From contig JADJUW010000001.1 of assembly GCA_016716835.1 (NCBI GenBank), forward strand, positions 2,942,001 through 3,006,000: 64,000 bases of DNA, read 5' to 3'. Source of the DNA: Myxococcales bacterium (GTDB lineage: Bacteria; Myxococcota_A; Polyangia; Haliangiales; Haliangiaceae). Of this stretch, positions 54,175-62,695 are shown one piece after another. Every line of letters starts with the position of its first letter. Positions within the stretch are counted from its first letter, which is position 1. The notes beneath the pieces are model-generated. The model did no database searches, was not told the origin of the DNA, and saw nothing but the letters and a program-made list of their open reading frames with translations. A program made the position numbers and the translations under genes.

Positions 54175-54537
54175 CTATTCATCATCGGGATGAGCGGGCT
54201 CATCGGGGCCCGTGTCATCATCTTCGTCGTCGTCATCGTCGCGAATCGGATTGTCCGCGGCCGCGGCGTTAACGCGCTCGCGCATTTCCTTGCCGACCTT
54301 AAAGAACGGCAAGCGCTTTTCGCCGACGTGCACCGGATCGCCGGTCCGCGGGTTGCGCCCCTCGTAGGCTTTGTAGTCGCGGACGGTAAAACTGCCAAAG
54401 CCGCGAATTTCAATGCCCTCGCGGCTAACCAGCTTTTCGACCATCGAGTCGAAGATGCAGTTGACGATAACTTCTGCGCGACCGGCAGGGAGATTGAGGG
54501 CTTCGGAGATTTTTTCGATTAGTTTTGATTTGGTCAC
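54175..54537 (-). CDS. HU/IHF-family DNA-binding protein with acidic tail
   Basis: The 120-residue product starts MTKSKLIEKISEALNLPAGR and contains the beta-arm signature IEIRGFGSFTVRDYKAYEGRNPRTGDPVHVGEKRLPFFKVGKEMRERVN, typical of IHF-beta. The start is a GTG at 54537 with a GAGGAG ribosome site eight bases before it. After the ordinary 95 residues comes an unusual tail of about 25 residues, mostly Asp and Glu (DDDDDEDDD). Such tails could modulate DNA binding, as seen for acidic C-termini of other nucleoid proteins (inference). Confidence 0.92.
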   Translation of the reverse strand: MTKSKLIEKISEALNLPAGRAEVIVNCIFDSMVEKLVSREGIEIRGFGSFTVRDYKAYEGRNPRTGDPVHVGEKRLPFFKVGKEMRERVNAAAADNPIRDDDDDEDDDTGPDEPAHPDDE

Positions 54538-54724
54538 GGGGCGTGCTCCTCGCTGCCGCGGCTTTGGCTCGCACTTATAAGCGTACGTGGTCAGGGCGGC
54601 GCAGCGCAAGCGTAAGATATCGAAAACAATGGATATGTGGTGCGACATCGGGCGCGGTGTGGGTGAGCCGTGCGGTCGCCCGACGCCGGCATGCCGGCCG
54701 TTTGCGAGGGTGCCCCCGGGCGCG

Positions 54725-55579
54725 CTACTGCGGCGCCACGGCCGGTAGCTCCATTTCGCCATCGCCGGTGAACGCGCGGTAGTCGAACGGAAACTGGTAC
54801 GAGTCGCAGCGATGGCGCGCGTAGAAATCGACTAGATCGCGCCAGGTAATCTTGCCGTTTTCAAAGGCGCCGCGGACCGCGCTGCTGAGCGCCACCATGC
54901 ACATGGTGCCACCAAACAGCGCTCGATGGTCGCGGGCGACGCGATGATCGAGGCCAAACACCCCGGCCGGAACTCTACTTATATAAAGCGCCGACAACTC
55001 AGGCACCTCCATGGATTCGACGCTAATGATGTCCAGCGCGAGATCGCGCCGCGCCGTGCACTCATTGCGCGCGACCTTGCCTCCCGCCGGCACCGTGGTG
55101 CGGCTCTCAAAGAGCGATGAGCTTCGGCTGCATTCGTTGCTCGAATAATTGCTCGATGCCAAGATGCGGAAGGCCTTGGCTGCCTGGCCGTCGTTGGCGA
55201 TCTCGAGCACCGCGGTCGGCTCATTGTTGACCGGACGACTCGCGCGCGAAATGGTTAGGCCGGCCGCCTGAAACGAGCCGCCTACGGTCAGGTTGGGCTT
55301 GGTTTCGTCGATTTGATACGGAAAGGCGGGCCGCAAGCCCGCGGCCAGCGGCGCCTTGAGCCCGGCGGCATCGGCGTCTTTGTCGAGAAAGGTCAGCCAC
55401 GTCTGCGGCAGCGCGTTGTTGCGATCGATCATGTCGCGCACGTCCTGCATTTCCACCACCGGGCGCGGGGGCTTTGGCGGAATTGTGTGGTCAACACAAA
55501 AGCGCATCGAGAACAGCAGCCCTGCCAAGGCGAGCGCGATGACCACCGAGATCACTTGAAATAGACGGCTTGGTTCCAC
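54725..55579 (-). CDS. Membrane-anchored protein of unknown function
   Basis: The 284-residue product has one N-terminal membrane segment (VISVVIALALAGLLFSM) and a soluble domain with a Cys pair (SSNECSRSSS, ARNECTARRD) and HRCDSYQFPFDYRAFTGDGEMEL at the end. GTG at 55579 preceded by GGGAG is preferred over a longer frame from 55633 or farther upstream, as it places the anchor near the N-terminus. It is divergent from the gene at 55678. No family recognised. Confidence 0.55.
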   Translation of the reverse strand: MEPSRLFQVISVVIALALAGLLFSMRFCVDHTIPPKPPRPVVEMQDVRDMIDRNNALPQTWLTFLDKDADAAGLKAPLAAGLRPAFPYQIDETKPNLTVGGSFQAAGLTISRASRPVNNEPTAVLEIANDGQAAKAFRILASSNYSSNECSRSSSLFESRTTVPAGGKVARNECTARRDLALDIISVESMEVPELSALYISRVPAGVFGLDHRVARDHRALFGGTMCMVALSSAVRGAFENGKITWRDLVDFYARHRCDSYQFPFDYRAFTGDGEMELPAVAPQ

Positions 55580-55677
55580 GCAACTCCCGAAAATGATTAT
55601 ACACGACCATCGTCGCGCGCGAAAGTTGCGCATCAAAGACTTGCCCCCTACATCGGAGCTGCGCGACGCTTGAGGCA

Positions 55678-56262
55678 ATGGCCCGACCTGCCGCAACCAC
55701 CCTCGCTCGATGCGCCGTCGTGGCGTTTGCTGCCGGTTGCTTGATGTGGGGGGGCGCGTTAGCTGTCGCCGGGACACGTCCAAAATTTTATGTCGCGGTG
55801 GTGATGGCGCCGGCGGACGCGAAAGCCGCCTCGACGACCTCAACGACGGTGGGATCGAAAACGGACGCGTCGGCGTCAGCTTTTGGCGCTGACGCCCGCG
55901 CCGCGATCGCCCGCCGCGAAATGGCCACCGCGCTGCAAACCCAACCGCTGATCACGTCAAACCCCAAGGAAGCCAAACGCCTCCGCCTGCCGCTGTGGTC
56001 GCTCGACGTCGGCGTGACGCGCTTTGAGCAACATTTTCGCGAAGGCCAGATCGATCTGGAAGTGGAGCTGCAAGTCTCGCTCTCAGATGTGCGTGGCCGT
56101 ATCGTCTCCGTACATAGCAAGACCGTAACCCTGCCGGTGCGGCGAGCCGATTACCATCCCAAGCTAATGCCAGAATTCATCGCCGACCTCGCCTTGGGCG
56201 CCACCACCGGCATCGCCGACGAGCTCGTTACGCACTTGGGTCGCCACGTCGCGCGTCGGTAG
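55678..56262 (+). CDS. Exported protein of unknown function
   Basis: The 194-residue product has a signal peptide (CAVVAFAAGCLMWGGALAVAG), a Thr/Ser/Ala-rich region and a beta-rich domain (LWSLDVGVTRFEQHFREGQIDLEVELQVSLSDVRGRIVS) with a C-terminal helix. Its 3' end overlaps the convergent creD gene by 35 bases, so the transcripts are antisense there. No family recognised. Confidence 0.6.
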   Translation: MARPAATTLARCAVVAFAAGCLMWGGALAVAGTRPKFYVAVVMAPADAKAASTTSTTVGSKTDASASAFGADARAAIARREMATALQTQPLITSNPKEAKRLRLPLWSLDVGVTRFEQHFREGQIDLEVELQVSLSDVRGRIVSVHSKTVTLPVRRADYHPKLMPEFIADLALGATTGIADELVTHLGRHVARR

Positions 56263-57631
56263 ACATGCCGTTAGCAGCCGAGGGCGGCAGCATCTCGGCG
56301 ATTAGGTGCAACCGCCGCGTTAGCCACATCGCGATGGCGAGGCCAACCAGCAGCAAGCACGCGCCGAGGAGGAGCGCGAAATCCTCGGAGCGCAAGATCA
56401 CGTAGAGCGAGAGATAGACGCCAGCAAAGTACCCCGCGAAGCTAAGGCCGAGCGCGACGCGGCGAAACAGCGCCATGAGGTAGGCGACGCACAGCGCACA
56501 GGTTGCGGTGGCGGCGACGAGATAGGCGGCGGCAAAGCCGACGTGCTCCCCGAGCGAGAGCAACAACAAGAAGAACAAGACCAAGCCAAAGGCGACGAGG
56601 CCGTATTGCACCGGATGCAGCCGCAAGCCGCGCGTGCTTTCAAATAGCAGCACGAGCGCCAGGGTGACGAGAACGATGAGCCAGCCGTGCTTGACCGCGC
56701 GCTCGAGCGAGGCATACACGTCGACGGGATCGATGAAGGCAAGCTGCACCCCGCCCTGGCTCACCGCCGCGACAAGCGCCGCAATGCTGTTGCCATCGTA
56801 GGTGGCCGCAAGGCCTTCGCTAAGGCCGTCGAGCTGCCAACGCGCGGTGGAGCCGCGGCGTGCAAGCGCGTGATCCGCGGGCAGTCGCCCAGCGTATTTG
56901 AGATGGCTCCAATCGCTGGTGTGCTCGATCGATATGGCCTGCGCCAGCGGCACCAAGTTGACGCGCCCGCCACCGCTAGACGTCAGCCCGAGGTCGAGCC
57001 GCAGCGGTCCGGCGCGCAGCGCGGCGAGCGCGGCCGGTGCGAGCGACGCGATGAGCTGGGCGTCGCCTACGCCGCTTAGCAACGTCGCCTCGTTGGCAAC
57101 GCGCGCGGCAAACGCTAGCGGCATGGCGCTCGCGTCGGCATCGGTTACGGCCCGCACGCCGCCCGTGATGTCGCGCAGGCCACGCGGCGAGCTCGCGCCA
57201 AAGGCGACGTACGCCGCCGTTAGCCCGCGTTGGGCGCCGTCGCGCCACGGCGAAAACCATGCGGCTGGCGCCACAAAGGTCGCGCGCAGGTCGTGCCGGG
57301 TGTTGGCAACGCGCGCCGGGAAAATGCCGCGATACCGCGTCGACACGGCCGAGGTCATGCGAGCGTTTACCTCGCTCGCGATCAGCACGTACTGCCAGCG
57401 CTGTTGCTGCGCGACTTGTGCCTCGTCAAGCCACGATTCAGTGAACTCGACAACCAGCATAGGCGTCGTCACGGTGTGGGAGCCACCCGCCGCAACCTCG
57501 ACCTCGGTGGCGACCTCGTTGCGCAAGCTTGAGCGCTCGGCGCCAAGTCGCCCCACCGCAGATAGCGCCGAGATCGCGGCAATGAGCACGCCAGCGAGCA
57601 CCGCCCATTTTACAATATTGGTTGGATTCAT
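56228..57631 (-). CDS. creD: Inner membrane protein CreD
   Basis: The 467-residue product has an N-terminal membrane segment (IVKWAVLAGVLIAAISALSAVGRL), a periplasmic beta domain, and at the C-terminus five to six membrane segments in the CreD pattern (VQYGLVAFGLVLFFLLLLSLGEHVGFAAAYLVAATATCALCVAYL). CreD is linked to envelope integrity and beta-lactam responses in other bacteria (established there). No creBC genes lie here. Confidence 0.88.
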   Translation of the reverse strand: MNPTNIVKWAVLAGVLIAAISALSAVGRLGAERSSLRNEVATEVEVAAGGSHTVTTPMLVVEFTESWLDEAQVAQQQRWQYVLIASEVNARMTSAVSTRYRGIFPARVANTRHDLRATFVAPAAWFSPWRDGAQRGLTAAYVAFGASSPRGLRDITGGVRAVTDADASAMPLAFAARVANEATLLSGVGDAQLIASLAPAALAALRAGPLRLDLGLTSSGGGRVNLVPLAQAISIEHTSDWSHLKYAGRLPADHALARRGSTARWQLDGLSEGLAATYDGNSIAALVAAVSQGGVQLAFIDPVDVYASLERAVKHGWLIVLVTLALVLLFESTRGLRLHPVQYGLVAFGLVLFFLLLLSLGEHVGFAAAYLVAATATCALCVAYLMALFRRVALGLSFAGYFAGVYLSLYVILRSEDFALLLGACLLLVGLAIAMWLTRRLHLIAEMLPPSAANGMSTDARRGDPSA

Positions 57632-57711
57632 CGCGGCACAAAGGCGCGCCGCGGTGGATTATTCCCGGGGCCGCGGATTGGCCCGGCCCTTGCTTTAGAT
57701 TACCTCGCCCG

Positions 57712-58773
57712 ATGCCCGCGAGACCGAGTTCGATAGTGGTGGTGGTTGCGTTGATCGCGCAACTACTGATGCCCATTGGGGTGGCGGGTGCTGGCGAGCG
57801 CACGGCGCGGCGGGAACCTCTCGGCGCAAAGGTTGCGCGGGTCGACAAGCCTCAGCGCAGTGCCAAGGCGGCGAGCCGGCAGCGGCGACAACTGGCCCCA
57901 GCTGCGGGCGCCAAGATTCCGACGGCTGATGGCCTGCTGGAGGTTGGCAAGACGTTCAAAGCGGAACCTGAGACGGCGGCCGAGGCCCAACCAGACGCCT
58001 CGCCGGCGATCAGCCATGGCAAATTCTGGCGCAAGCCGCTGCACGGGCAGTTGCGCCAGGCGCAGACCTCGGCCGGCAACACCGTGATCACCGAAGAGCG
58101 GCCGTTTTTTGAATTCGGCGGGTTCGCGTTTGGCCTCGAGTACGGCCTGACGCTGTCGGAATTTCGCATGGTGCGCGACCCCGAGAAGAAGGGCGTCGAA
58201 TGGATCCATGTCGTGAACCTCGATGGCCGATCGAACTTTGAGACCGTGCTCGCGCGATGGCCGCTAAAAAAAGGCAAGTCGCGCCGCATCGAATTGCAGG
58301 GGCCGGCGCTCAATAGCGACGTGAGCAGCCCCCTGCCGCTCGGCCTGCGCTTGTTTGGCGTGGGGCTGACCGACGATTTCGTCGATCGGGAAGCACACGA
58401 GGCGGTTTCGTACACGGCCGAAATCAAGGCGTCCGAGCGCACGCTCGCCGAGTTGGCGATGCTCGGGGTGCCGCTCGTCGCTAAGATCTTGCCCAGTGCC
58501 GGCGCGCTAGCGACGCGCATCGCCGAGACCATGCTCGCCGCGGTGCCGGTGGTCAACGTGCTGTTTGCCGCCAATACGTTGTGGCGGGTGCGAAAGGTGT
58601 TTGCCAATCCCGCGTCGACCACGGGCCAAAAGTTGATGGCGACGGCGCATCTCGCCGCCGACGTCCTGCGCGTGTTTGCGCCGGTGGTGGGCACCGTGGC
58701 CAGCGTGTCCTTGGTGGCCTTCTTTGGCCTGCGCAGCTACTTCAAGCTGCGCGCGCTTAAGACACGCTCCTAG
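57712..58773 (+). CDS. Exported protein of unknown function
   Basis: The 353-residue product has a signal peptide (SSIVVVVALIAQLLMPIGVAGAG), a Lys/Ala/Glu-rich linker (about 25-105), a beta-rich domain (FGGFAFGLEYGLTLSEFRMV), and a C-terminal helical part of about 120 residues with hydrophobic stretches (VPVVNVLFAANTLW, VVGTVASVSLVAFFGL). The ATG at 57712 gives a proper signal; a frame start 30 codons upstream is unlikely. It is divergent from creD. No family recognised. Confidence 0.55.
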   Translation: MPARPSSIVVVVALIAQLLMPIGVAGAGERTARREPLGAKVARVDKPQRSAKAASRQRRQLAPAAGAKIPTADGLLEVGKTFKAEPETAAEAQPDASPAISHGKFWRKPLHGQLRQAQTSAGNTVITEERPFFEFGGFAFGLEYGLTLSEFRMVRDPEKKGVEWIHVVNLDGRSNFETVLARWPLKKGKSRRIELQGPALNSDVSSPLPLGLRLFGVGLTDDFVDREAHEAVSYTAEIKASERTLAELAMLGVPLVAKILPSAGALATRIAETMLAAVPVVNVLFAANTLWRVRKVFANPASTTGQKLMATAHLAADVLRVFAPVVGTVASVSLVAFFGLRSYFKLRALKTRS

Positions 58774-58813
58774 CACGCGGATCGCGTCCGTCGCGGCTGC
58801 CGCGCCGTGAGGC

Positions 58814-59785
58814 TTACGGCGCGAACGCCGCCGCGGCCTCGACGTGAAAATGATCGTAGTGCGATTTCGGATCGTTGGCTGGGCTGAGCACGGTGCGAAA
58901 AAGGCCGCTTTCGTTGAAGGCGGTCTCGATCGCTTTTAGCCATGCGCTGGTTGCATAGTCGGTGTGGACGACCGCGATGGTGCCACCAGGTGGCGCGGCG
59001 GCAGCCGCGGCCGCGATGTCGGCACCACCGTTTGCGGGCGTTGCAGGCTCGGCGATTACGCCCTGCAACTTGCGAATATCGACCGCCAGCCCAAGCGCGT
59101 GGCGAGATACCGCGCGGCGTTGACGGCCACCGGTGCGCACGCGGGTAAATTCATAGATGCGCGAGAAATGTACGGTATCCACGCCTAGTCGGCCCAACGC
59201 CGGGCCGACGCCGTGCAGGGCCAGCGCGAGGTGACAGTCCATGACAAATGGCGGCTTGCGAAACGTTGGCACCCAGACCACGCCGCCAAATTTCATGTCG
59301 GCGACGACCACGGGCGTCACCAAGCGAGCCTTGGGCTCGACGAGTTTTTTGTCTGCGTCGGCAAACGCGACGCCGGCCTCGGTGAGCGCCGCTAAGCAGC
59401 GCTCGCCAGCGTCACGCATCGCCTTTGAGGGCGGCCACACAAAACCCTTGGGCATGTTGGCGCCCGGGCGGCGATCCGCCTTGCGACGCGCCGCCGCACG
59501 ACGCCGAGCCGAGGCCGCTTGCCTTGCCTTAGCCTTGCGCCGAGCCGACGATTTTGCTTTTGCCTTTGCCTTGCCTTTTGCTTTTACCGCAGCGCTTTTT
59601 TTCGCCTTCGCTTTTGACGCCTTGGTCTTGGCGGCATCGCGCGCGGCCCCATGATCGTCGCGGGTGGTTTGCGCCTGCGCTGGTGGCAACGCGCCGAGCG
59701 CGCCGAGCCCGACGCACGCCACGAGCACCGCCTCGCGTCCCCACCTGCGTACGCGCCTTACGCCAAGACTTCGGGGAGTGGCCAC
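58814..59785 (-). CDS. Extensin-like/peptidase M15-type protein with basic Lys/Ala-rich N-terminus
   Basis: The 323-residue product has a signal-like segment, a highly basic region rich in Lys/Ala/Arg (about 40-115, histone H1-like), and an extensin-like C-terminal domain with ERCLAALTEAGVAF, SRHALGLAVDIRKL and SHYDHFHVEA. The H...D...H pattern resembles the zinc ligands of D-Ala-D-Ala carboxypeptidases, so peptidoglycan trimming is a reasonable guess. The basic tail could bind cell-wall polymer or DNA. Confidence 0.8.
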   Translation of the reverse strand: MATPRSLGVRRVRRWGREAVLVACVGLGALGALPPAQAQTTRDDHGAARDAAKTKASKAKAKKSAAVKAKGKAKAKAKSSARRKAKARQAASARRRAAARRKADRRPGANMPKGFVWPPSKAMRDAGERCLAALTEAGVAFADADKKLVEPKARLVTPVVVADMKFGGVVWVPTFRKPPFVMDCHLALALHGVGPALGRLGVDTVHFSRIYEFTRVRTGGRQRRAVSRHALGLAVDIRKLQGVIAEPATPANGGADIAAAAAAAPPGGTIAVVHTDYATSAWLKAIETAFNESGLFRTVLSPANDPKSHYDHFHVEAAAAFAP

Positions 59786-59822
59786 GACGCCCCACCCTAC
59801 CTCATTATGTTATGATCGTGCG

Positions 59823-60997
59823 GTGGAAGGCTCGCTGGTAGGCCCATACCGCGTCATCGCCAAGCTTGGGCAAGGCGGCATGGGTGCGGTTTACAGCGCC
59901 GAAAACAGCAAAACCGGCCTCACCGTGGTGCTGAAGATCTTGTTGCGCCAACACACGCGCGACAAGGAACTTTTGTGGCGCTTTTTCAATGAGGCCAAGA
60001 CCGCGTCGCAGCTCGACCACGACAACATCGTTGCCGTCTACGACGCCGGCCGCATGGACGACGGCACGGCCTACATCGCGATGGAGTACCTCGCGGGCCA
60101 GACGCTCGGCGAATTGCTCGACAAGCAACAAACGCTGTCGGTCGCCGCAGGTGCCTACGTTTGCTGGTGCATGGCCAAGGCGCTTGAGGCCGCGCACAGC
60201 GAGGGCATCATTCACCGCGATCTGAAGCCCGACAATATTCACATCGTACCCGATGACGCCGCGCCCCACGGCTTTCGCGTCAAGCTGCTCGATTTTGGCA
60301 TCGCCAAGCTGATGTGGGACAACACGTCGAGCGAGCGCACGGCGACCGGGGTCATGCTCGGTACGCCAGCGTATATGGCGCCCGAACAGTGCCGCAGCCT
60401 GCGCTCCATCGATGGCCGCGCCGATCTGTATGCGCTGGGTTGCATCTTGTATGAGGTGCTCACCAGCACCCCGCCGTTTGTCGCCGAGGGCGGTGGCGAA
60501 CTCTTGGCGCTACACGTCACGCAACATCCGCCGCGTCTGCGCAAGCGCGATCCGAAGATCCTCGCGACCTCGAAGAACTCGGACTCGCGTTGCTCGCCAA
60601 AGATCCAGCAGATCGGCCCGCGACCGCTGCCGAGGTGGCGGCGCGCTTGTTGCCATTTGCCGAGCTGGCGCAACACACGGCTAAGCCCAAACGAAAGAAA
60701 GAGCCAAGCGTCGCGGAGCCCGCTAGCGACGACTCGACGCGGATCGCCTCAAAACCTGTCGATTCGTCAGAATTTACCGTCGTCCAAGACGAGCGGGGCA
60801 CGCGGGCAGCCTCAACCCAAGCGCAAGCCACGGTGGCTCGCCTGCGCGGTTTTGCCGCCGCCGTCCGCCACTCGCCGCTGCGCATCGCGGCGCTCGCGGT
60901 GTTCGTGTTTGTCATCGGCGTGACGATTGGATATTGGCTTATCGACAACGACCGGCTGCGCGACGCCCCCGCGGTGCCGCGGCTTAAGCGCATGTAA
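59823..60997 (+). pseudogene. Ser/Thr protein kinase with a single-base frameshift
   Basis: A Hanks-type kinase starting at GTG 59823 (EGSLVGPYRVIAKLGQGGMGAVY): Gly loop, HRDLKPDN catalytic loop, DFGIAK, APEQ, all intact. After LRKRDPKI (near 60561) the frame must advance one base; the correct reading continues DLEELGLALLAKDPADRPATA and then a linker to a membrane segment (SPLRIAALAVFVFVIGVTIGYWLI) and stop at 60997. A missing C in the run ATCC(C)TCGCG accounts for it. In the literal frame the kinase ends as random sequence at 60923. Either decay or a sequence error; the kinase domain itself is complete except the last helix. Confidence 0.82.
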
Positions 60998-61146
60998 TTG
61001 CGCGCGTTATTTTGCCAAACCGGGCTGTTAGCGCGGCGGCTTTGGTGGCGACGCGACCGTGGTCGAAGCCACCCGCAAGCGCAAGATAGGGGGTGGCTAC
61101 CGTTTTGCCATTGCCGGGCGCGTAGCGCTGCCTTACGTTGCGTTTC

Positions 61147-62451
61147 ATGAGTGCCAAAATGCAGCTCTCCTTGCCACTGGCGACCTGCGCGGCCCTGCTG
61201 GCCGCCGCCTGCCAAAACGCGCCAACGCCGCTGTCGACAGAGCGCCAAGACGCCGCCATTATCGGCGGCGCCACCGCCTCTAATGGCCAGTACCCGGCGG
61301 TCGTCGCGCTCATGCTCGGCAATCAAAGCTCGTTGTGTACCGGCACGCTGATCGAGCCCGACGTCGTGCTCACTGCGGCGCATTGCGTGCAGAATGAATC
61401 TCCAGGCTCGCTGTCGGTCATCATCGATCGCGAAAACTTGCAGTCGCCCGGTGGGGGCGGCCGCTCCGTCGGCGTCGCGAAGCGCGTCGTGCATCCCAAT
61501 TACAATGGCAATGGCGGGGGAGGCACGGTGCACGACGTCGCCCTAGTGTTTCTCGACGAACAGCTGACAGATCGCACGCCGATCGCCATCAATCGCGACG
61601 TCGCCGCGCGTGCGCCGGGCACCGCCACCACGCTGACGGGCTTTGGCATTAACGTCGCCGGCGGCAGCAATGCCGGCGTGCTCTACACCGTGGGCAAGCC
61701 GATCTCGGCGTGCGACGACGTCGAACAGATCATTGAGGATGTCTACAACTTTTCGATGCCGCTCGACCAAACGCGCTACATCTGTTGGGACCAGACGGTC
61801 GGCACCGGCAAGTGCCAAGGCGACAGCGGCGGCCCCACGTTTATCGACGTCGGCGGCGAGACGCGCGTCGCGGGCATCACGTCGTTTGGCGATGGCGAGG
61901 GCTGTCGTTATTTTGGCGTCGACACCGCCGTCGATGCCGAGCTAGCATTTATTGACGAAGAGATTGGCATTTGGTCGTGTGGCGCCAACGGGGCCTGCAA
62001 CGCCGACTGCGGCACATTTGGGCTGCCGGGCGATGTCGATTGCCCGCTATGTGCCTCCGACGCCGAATGCGGCGATGGCTATTGCAATGGCGCCGGGCAA
62101 TGCCAGCCCAGCCCATTCTCGACGGGCGGCCTGGGCAGCACCTGCGCCTTTGGCACCGACTGCGCGTCGGGGTTGTGCACCTCGGGCCCCGGCGGCATGG
62201 CATGCGTCGACTACTGCACGGTTGGTGCGGGCCCCACCGCGGCCGATGCCTGCCCAAGCAGCTTTGAATGCGTCGACACCGGCCAAGGCGCACAGGGCGT
62301 GTGTTGGCATACCGGCGACGGCGGGGGTTGCAGCGCCAGCCCAGCCGCGGGCCGCCGCGCACCCGCCGCGCCATTTGCGGTGGTCGGGTTTGGCGCCCTC
62401 GCGTGGGCCGTCCTCGGCCGGCGGAGCGTCCTCGCGCGGGCACAACGCTAA
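61147..62451 (+). CDS. Secreted trypsin-like serine protease with Cys-rich region and MYXO-CTERM-like anchor
   Basis: The 434-residue product has a signal peptide with lipobox-like LLAAAC, an S1 protease domain (IIGGATASNGQYPAVVAL; His in VLTAAHCV, Asp in VHDVALVFLDE, Ser in CQGDSGGPTF), then Cys-rich repeats of about 90 residues (CPLCASDAECGDGYCNG, CAFGTDCASGLC) and a C-terminal GGGCSASPAAGRRAPAA followed by a hydrophobic segment and RR. This end matches the MYXO-CTERM sorting signal described for Myxococcota, which directs cell-surface anchoring. Confidence 0.88.
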   Translation: MSAKMQLSLPLATCAALLAAACQNAPTPLSTERQDAAIIGGATASNGQYPAVVALMLGNQSSLCTGTLIEPDVVLTAAHCVQNESPGSLSVIIDRENLQSPGGGGRSVGVAKRVVHPNYNGNGGGGTVHDVALVFLDEQLTDRTPIAINRDVAARAPGTATTLTGFGINVAGGSNAGVLYTVGKPISACDDVEQIIEDVYNFSMPLDQTRYICWDQTVGTGKCQGDSGGPTFIDVGGETRVAGITSFGDGEGCRYFGVDTAVDAELAFIDEEIGIWSCGANGACNADCGTFGLPGDVDCPLCASDAECGDGYCNGAGQCQPSPFSTGGLGSTCAFGTDCASGLCTSGPGGMACVDYCTVGAGPTAADACPSSFECVDTGQGAQGVCWHTGDGGGCSASPAAGRRAPAAPFAVVGFGALAWAVLGRRSVLARAQR

Positions 62452-62481
62452 GAAGCGCCCCGCCATAAAAGTTGGCGAACC

Positions 62482-62651
62482 AGTGTTGTGATCGGATAGT
62501 TCTGAGCCAAGCGCCAGCGTTCAGACGCAGGAATGGTTTCGTGGGGCGAGGCATAAAAATGCGAGTTTATTAGAATAAGTGAGCATTTTTTAACGATGCC
62601 CCACGGAAGCAGACCAAGTCTGATGGCTCAAAACTTTACAATCACAACACT
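62482..62651. repeat. 170-bp nested inverted-repeat (hairpin) element
   Basis: The outer arms, 62482-62509 and 62624-62651, match in 24 of 28 positions. Inside are three more perfect pairs of arms: 62521-62526 with 62618-62623, 62540-62547 with 62598-62605 (CGTGGGGC), and 62555-62562 with 62583-62590 (AAAAATGC). The loop is 62563-62582. The interior is AT-rich, unlike the flanking genes. No coding frame is credible. It could be a miniature transposable element, a structured RNA, or a regulatory hairpin between the two genes. Confidence 0.8.
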
Positions 62652-62695
62652 AGCCCCCCTTCCCCTCTAAGCGGGGTGTTAGGCTGCAGGCCGGC

